Source: an uncultured Bacteroidales bacterium (GTDB lineage: Bacteria; Bacteroidota; Bacteroidia; Bacteroidales; UBA932). Taken from it: a DNA stretch of 10,830 bases. Position numbers and translations under genes: made by a program. Below are positions 7,437 through 10,830 of the stretch, piece after piece; within the stretch, counting starts at the first letter, position 1, and every line of letters starts with the position of its first letter. Location: NCBI GenBank assembly GCA_937890845.1, contig CALADR010000362.1:1-10830 (forward strand). Reading direction: 5' to 3'. The notes under the pieces were generated by a model. The model worked only from the letters and a program-made list of their open reading frames with translations, did no database searches and was not told the origin of the DNA.

Positions 7437-7691
7437 ATGGAGCAGATAATTCAGGAACTTAAGGAATATATTATTGAGGAACTTAACCTTGAGGAGATTA
7501 CTCCGGAGGATATTGATACTGATGCCCCTCTTTTCGGAGACGGACTCGGACTTGATTCGATTGATGCCTTGGAGATAATACTTATCTTGGAGAAAAATTA
7601 TGGTGTCAAGATAGCGAACAGTGCAGAAGTGAGGCCTGTTTTCTACTCTGTCAGAACATTGGCCGAGTATATTGTGAAAAACAGAAAGTAG
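7437..7691 (+). CDS. Acyl carrier protein 2
   Basis: An 84-residue acidic carrier protein. Phosphopantetheine should attach to Ser41 in GLGLDSIDALE, preceded by PEDIDTDAPLFGDG, a common pattern of carrier proteins in aryl polyene and flexirubin clusters, and followed by IILILEKNYGV. The start is taken at ATG 7437 because the first helix (QIIQELKEYI) begins there; the frame stays open back to 7344 but those codons lie inside the ketosynthase gene. It sits between ketosynthase 2 (10-base gap) and ketosynthase 3 (3-base gap), so it is the likely carrier for chain elongation by these enzymes. It differs from ACP 1 in the residues around the Ser, which suggests a separate task, for example starter or chain loading versus extender. 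Phosphopantetheinyl transferase is not in the window. Confidence 0.95.
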   Translation: MEQIIQELKEYIIEELNLEEITPEDIDTDAPLFGDGLGLDSIDALEIILILEKNYGVKIANSAEVRPVFYSVRTLAEYIVKNRK

Positions 7692-7694
7692 GGC

Positions 7695-8840
7695 ATGGCT
7701 TCTGTGGTGACAGGAATCGGAGTCGTGTCGGCTCTTGGTACAGGTGTTCAGGAAAATCTGAATGCCTTGACTTGTATGAAAAGCGGCATTTCGGACTTTC
7801 CTGAGATTCTTGTCACTGGAAACAAATTGCCGGTAGGAGAGGTGAAACTTACCAATGTAGAGCTTGCCTCCGTATTAGGTTTGTCCGAGGACAGGCATAT
7901 GTCCCGTACCGCAATGCTGGGTATGTTAGCCGCAAAGGAAGCATTGGATGATGCATGTCCTGATCCCGGCTTGCGTGTCGGCCTTGTTTCATCGACCTCA
8001 GTCGGAGGAATGGATCTGACTGAACATTTCTTTGCTGATTTTATGCAGGACCCCGACTCGGGGCGTTTGAGGGATGTTGTTATGCATGACTGCTGTGCCA
8101 GTACAGATGCTATTAGAACTACTGTCAGTACAGCTTGCTCTTCGGCAGCAAATGCATTAATGATAGCAGACAGACTTATACGTCACGGTATTTTAGACTG
8201 TGTGGTAGCCGGTGGTACAGATGCCCTAAGTGCGTTCACTATGAACGGTTTCAAGTCATTGAGGATTTTGGATGACAGAAGGTGCCGTCCATTCGATGTG
8301 TCACGGGCCGGGTTGAATCTCGGAGAAGGGGCAGGTTATGTCGTCCTTATGAGAGAGGATCTTGCAACAGGAGATGTGGGGTATTGCAAATTGGCAGGAT
8401 ATGCGAATAAGAATGACGCTAATCATCAGACTGCTGTTTCAGAGAATGGGGACGGTGCATATCTTGCGATGTGTGAAGCTATTGCTATGTCAGGTATTAG
8501 TCCTGAATGCGTAAGTTATATCAATGTCCACGGCACAGGAACACTTAATAATGACAGTTCGGAGAGTAAGGCTCTGAAGCGAGTTTTCGGAGATAATGTC
8601 CCCCCGTTCAGTTCTACAGGTCATACACTTGCTGCTGCAGGAGGAATCGAGGCAGTTTTCTCGGTTCTTTCAATAAGAGATGGGGCTATATGGCCGAATT
8701 TGGGTTTTGAATCTCAGGATGATGACTGCAGTCTAAGTCCGCAAGTACGGCTTGTCACAGGAACTGATGTAAAATGCGTGATATCCAATTCATTTGGTTT
8801 CGGCGGCAACTGTTCATCTGTTGTTTTTGTAAAGGATTGA
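7695..8840 (+). CDS. Beta-ketoacyl-ACP synthase 3 (FabF-like) missing the conserved lysine
   Basis: A 381-residue ketosynthase, shorter than the usual 405-415. Nucleophile Cys148 lies in STACSSAAN, His279 in NVHGTGTLNND, His310 in STGHTLAAAG, and GFGGNCSS at 368-375 ends the fold. In most FabF-type enzymes the lysine lies five residues before the second His (STKxxTGH). Here the segment runs PPFSSTGH, so the lysine and its neighbours appear missing as an in-frame gap of about four residues. FDVSRAGLNLGEGAG (200-214) is the conserved segment of aryl polyene and FabF enzymes. The ATG lies 3 bases after the ACP 2 stop, and the stop overlaps the next gene as TGATG. The tight pairing with a cysteine-less ketosynthase-like gene suggests a ketosynthase/chain-length-factor pair. 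Elongation activity is plausible but the missing lysine makes it uncertain. Confidence 0.92.
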   Translation: MASVVTGIGVVSALGTGVQENLNALTCMKSGISDFPEILVTGNKLPVGEVKLTNVELASVLGLSEDRHMSRTAMLGMLAAKEALDDACPDPGLRVGLVSSTSVGGMDLTEHFFADFMQDPDSGRLRDVVMHDCCASTDAIRTTVSTACSSAANALMIADRLIRHGILDCVVAGGTDALSAFTMNGFKSLRILDDRRCRPFDVSRAGLNLGEGAGYVVLMREDLATGDVGYCKLAGYANKNDANHQTAVSENGDGAYLAMCEAIAMSGISPECVSYINVHGTGTLNNDSSESKALKRVFGDNVPPFSSTGHTLAAAGGIEAVFSVLSIRDGAIWPNLGFESQDDDCSLSPQVRLVTGTDVKCVISNSFGFGGNCSSVVFVKD

Positions 8841-9655
8841 TGGTTATGGGATTGTATGTTCAGAATGTAGTCAGAAACAGTGATGTCAGGACTGATGTCA
8901 GGACGCTTGTCCCAGATGCAGGGGCAAGGAGACGTATGAGCCGTATCGTCAAAGAGTCTGTTTGTACAGCAGTAGAATGTATTGGTGGTGTGGACATGAT
9001 TTCAGAGTTAGATGCGATAATAACAGCTACAGGGTATGGATGTCTTGCCGATAGCGAGAAATTCTTGCGTAATATCATAAATGATAAAGAAGAGCTTCTT
9101 AACCCTGCGCCTTTTATCCAATCTACATTCAATACAGTAGGTGGAGTACTTGCAATGATGCGTCATAATCATTGTTACAATATGACGTATGTGAACCGAG
9201 GGCATAGTTTTGAAGATGCATTGCTGGATGCTTTTTTGAGGGCTGAAGATTGTATATCTCATAGGATTCTTGTCGGAGCATTTGATGAAAGGGTTGATTC
9301 CCAATATCATATAATGGAAAGAATGGGTGCGTGGCGAAACGGACAGTGTGGGGAAGGTGCTGTTTTTATGTTGCTTTCATCACAGCAGACGCAGGATAGT
9401 ATTTGCCAGGTGAAGACAGTGGATTTTGCTGGAACTAAAATTTCCGATGCAGAATGTATGAGAAAATACGCTTCGTGTCGGGGTGTGCGCCTGATCAGAA
9501 ATGATATTTCCGAATCTGGTAAATATCCGTCAGCTTCTTCTGTTATGTTTGCCTCTGCGGTGGATATGATTAAGGAGGGAGAGCCGGAGGTGATTATTTA
9601 TAATGATATTTGGGGTGGTGGGCCTGCTATTGTAGTATTGAGATGTATCTGTTAG
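8840..9655 (+). CDS. Cysteine-less ketosynthase-like protein (beta-ketoacyl synthase N-terminal-like, chain-length-factor candidate)
   Basis: A 271-residue protein resembling the N-terminal half of ketosynthases of the Ketoacyl-synt_2 type. Visible elements are LDAIITATGYGCLAD (58-71), the NPAPFIQSTFNTVGG segment (88-102), TYVNRGHSFEDALLDA (116-131), where active enzymes have the nucleophile Cys and its helix, and ILVGAFDE (143-150), the equivalent of the GGxE strand. No Cys occupies the nucleophile site, and no HGTxT or GHxxxAxG element is present, so it cannot condense alone. ATG 8840 overlaps the preceding stop (TGATG); ATG 8846 is an alternative. It overlaps the next gene by 13 bases. It contains a perfect 12-base tandem duplication near its start. 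It likely pairs with a ketosynthase and may help set chain length, as ketosynthase-like subunits do in E. coli aryl polyene synthesis; this is inference. Confidence 0.85.
   Translation: MVMGLYVQNVVRNSDVRTDVRTLVPDAGARRRMSRIVKESVCTAVECIGGVDMISELDAIITATGYGCLADSEKFLRNIINDKEELLNPAPFIQSTFNTVGGVLAMMRHNHCYNMTYVNRGHSFEDALLDAFLRAEDCISHRILVGAFDERVDSQYHIMERMGAWRNGQCGEGAVFMLLSSQQTQDSICQVKTVDFAGTKISDAECMRKYASCRGVRLIRNDISESGKYPSASSVMFASAVDMIKEGEPEVIIYNDIWGGGPAIVVLRCIC
8881..8904 (+). repeat. Perfect 12-base tandem duplication inside the ketosynthase-like gene
   Basis: The unit tgatgtcaggac occurs twice in direct succession, at 8881-8892 and 8893-8904. It lies in frame at codons encoding DVRTDVRT (residues 15-22), so it adds four residues near the N-terminus without disturbing the frame. 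It looks like a recent slippage duplication and is outside the conserved ketosynthase-like core. Confidence 0.9.
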
Positions 9656-10374
9656 CTGTCATATTGGTGCTTGCATTGCTTGGCTTTATGGTATGGGCTT
9701 CTTCCGATATTGGTAGTAGCGTGTATATGAAGGTATTATGCAGAGGAGCGGTAAGGGAGAAGGTTGTGGCGCTGACTTTTGATGACGGCCCGGAAGATAT
9801 GACATTGAAAGTGCTTGATTGTCTGGATTCGCATGGTGTCAAAGCTGCTTTTTTCATGGTTGGAAGCAAGATTGTCAGGCATCCGGATATTGTCAGACGG
9901 ATAGTTGCAGGGGGACACATTGCGGCAAATCATACATGGTCCCATAGCAGTACTTTTCCATTAATGCCTGTGTGCAGGATGACTGATGAGATATTGAGTA
10001 CTAATCAGCAGATAAGTTTGCTTACAGGAAAGGGACCGGTATTTTTCAGACCACCTTTCGGTGTGACAAATCCTTTGGTGGCGTCAGCTGTCAGGAGTAC
10101 AGGAATGACAGCGATAGGTTGGAGTATAAGATCTTTGGATACAATACAAAAGTGGCCCAGAGAAAAGATACTCAGGAGGATATGTAAAAGACTATCACCA
10201 GGAACGGTTATTCTGTTACACGACAGATGCAAGGATGCCGACAAGTTGCTGGAGATGCTGCTTGAATGTATAGAAAAAGAAGGTTATAGGGTTGTATCCA
10301 TTGAGGAGATGTTCGGAGCCGGGGCATATATGCCACTGGCAGAACATGAAACAGAAAAAACAGATGAGAATTAG
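9643..10374 (+). CDS. Membrane-anchored polysaccharide deacetylase (NodB homology, CE4)
   Basis: A 243-residue protein. Residues 2-18 form a hydrophobic helix (LLAVILVLALLGFMVW) without a convincing cleavage site, so it should be an inner membrane anchor with the domain outside the cytoplasm. The NodB domain carries all main motifs: TFDDGP at 45-50 (Asp47 base, Asp48 metal ligand), HTWSH at 97-101 (two metal-binding His), RPPFG at 136-140, a GWSIRSLD segment near 159-166 for the next active-site loop, and LLHD at 191-194 with His193. Such enzymes deacetylate N- or O-acetyl sugars in a metal-dependent way. The start ATG 9643 overlaps the preceding gene by 13 bases; an earlier in-frame TTG near 9610 lies inside that gene. 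A deacetylase within an aryl polyene cluster suggests modification of a glycan or glycolipid carrier of the polyene; the substrate is unknown. Confidence 0.92.
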   Translation: MYLLAVILVLALLGFMVWASSDIGSSVYMKVLCRGAVREKVVALTFDDGPEDMTLKVLDCLDSHGVKAAFFMVGSKIVRHPDIVRRIVAGGHIAANHTWSHSSTFPLMPVCRMTDEILSTNQQISLLTGKGPVFFRPPFGVTNPLVASAVRSTGMTAIGWSIRSLDTIQKWPREKILRRICKRLSPGTVILLHDRCKDADKLLEMLLECIEKEGYRVVSIEEMFGAGAYMPLAEHETEKTDEN

Positions 10375-10830
10375 AAAGATATTGATGCTTTGGGGATTGT
10401 TTTTCGCTCAAATGCTTGCCGCTCAGAATGTTGAAGAAAGGTTCGAAGTGGAGCTTTCGCAGAAAAGCCGTACCATTAAGAATATTATATGCGACTTTAC
10501 GCAGACCAGATCTATGTCTGTATTGGCTGAGGATATAGTTAAGAGAGGAAAATTCACATATCTCAGACCAGGAAATATTCTTCTGTCATTTGATGACGGA
10601 GACTATATAAAAATGACTGATCTGCGTTTTACCATGCAGAGTGCCGGTGTGCATACAGATATAAAAGTGAATTCGAACCCTGTGCTCAAGGAACTGAGGA
10701 AAATCCTGTCAGCTTGTATGACTGGTGACATAGAGGCTATGTCGTCAGGGTTTTCTATGAAAGTGGCTGAAAATAAGGATTTTTACGAGGTGATGCTCAT
10801 TCCTCTAAAAGGGCGTGGCTCTGTCAGGAT
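10346..10830 (+). CDS. LolA-like outer membrane lipoprotein carrier protein, 3'-truncated by window edge
   Basis: The frame is open from ATG 10346 to the window end, giving 161 residues of a protein usually near 200-220. A basic start (KQKKQMRIRK) and a hydrophobic stretch to residue 25 ending in AQMLAAQN form a signal peptide, so the product should be periplasmic. The mature part has IICDFTQTRSMSVL (47-60), then RGKFTYLRPGNILLSFDDG (67-85) and YIKMTDLRF. This is the LolA/LolB-like pattern of a pro-rich beta-strand after F-Q-x-R and a KGKFxFxKPxxLxW-type hairpin. The start overlaps the deacetylase stop by 29 bases; ATG 10364 would reduce this to 11 and still leaves a signal peptide. LolA-like proteins recur in aryl polyene clusters, where they are thought to ferry the lipidated polyene across the periplasm; the role here is inferred. 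Confidence 0.88.
   Translation, partial: MKQKKQMRIRKILMLWGLFFAQMLAAQNVEERFEVELSQKSRTIKNIICDFTQTRSMSVLAEDIVKRGKFTYLRPGNILLSFDDGDYIKMTDLRFTMQSAGVHTDIKVNSNPVLKELRKILSACMTGDIEAMSSGFSMKVAENKDFYEVMLIPLKGRGSVR

Noticed and set aside
8774..8839. Upstream extension of the ketosynthase-like protein
   Set aside because: It overlaps the conserved GFGG end of ketosynthase 3 in another frame; the TGATG start at 8840 is far more likely.
1..10830. CRISPR arrays, tRNA or rRNA genes, insertion sequences, terminators between genes
   Set aside because: None seen on reading: no regularly spaced repeats, no transposase motifs or terminal inverted repeats, and no intergenic gap longer than 10 bases.

Overview
The window is a segment of a single-strand, tightly packed biosynthetic operon of the aryl polyene / flexirubin type, most likely from a member of the Bacteroidota. 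This rests on protein content: a tyrosine/histidine ammonia-lyase-type enzyme, FabG-like reductase, several FabF/FabB-like ketosynthases, two acyl carrier proteins, a hotdog dehydratase, a hotdog thioesterase, an LpxL-like acyltransferase, an O-methyltransferase-type protein, a polysaccharide-deacetylase-fold protein and a LolA-like lipoprotein carrier. The near absence of purine-rich Shine-Dalgarno sequences and the moderately AT-rich coding sequence also fit Bacteroidota, but genus or species cannot be fixed from this window.

Layout, all on the + strand: 3' part of the ammonia-lyase (1-689), ketoreductase (689-1429), ketosynthase 1 (1426-2655), acyl carrier protein 1 (2661-2906), LpxL-like acyltransferase (2899-3783), methyltransferase (3791-4900), FabZ-like hotdog protein (4897-5322), thioesterase (5319-5771), ketosynthase 2 with a fused C-terminal half-ketosynthase (5759-7426), acyl carrier protein 2 (7437-7691), ketosynthase 3 (7695-8840), cysteine-less ketosynthase-like protein (8840-9655), membrane-anchored polysaccharide deacetylase (9643-10374) and the 5' part of a LolA-like gene (10346 to the window end). 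The largest gap between genes is 10 bases and eight or more junctions overlap, so there is no room for internal promoters or terminators outside coding sequence. Both edges of the cluster lie outside the window.

Proposed joint function (inference from known aryl polyene and flexirubin clusters): the ammonia-lyase deaminates an aromatic amino acid, probably tyrosine, to an aryl acrylic acid. This is loaded on a carrier protein by a ligase not seen here, then extended by ketosynthase, ketoreductase and dehydratase rounds on the two carrier proteins to give a conjugated polyene. A methyltransferase decorates the aryl head, the acyltransferase passes the chain to a lipid or other acceptor, and the LolA-like protein with an exporter expected downstream moves it to the outer membrane.

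The most unusual points are in the ketosynthase set. Ketosynthase 2 carries an extra C-terminal half-ketosynthase domain without active-site cysteine that resembles the stand-alone protein at 8840-9655. Ketosynthase 3 has lost the residues that normally hold the conserved lysine just before its second active-site histidine. The FabZ-like protein lacks the usual catalytic histidine, and the methyltransferase lacks the usual catalytic histidine of its family. Together they suggest that several enzymes here work as unequal pairs, with one active and one structural or specificity partner.
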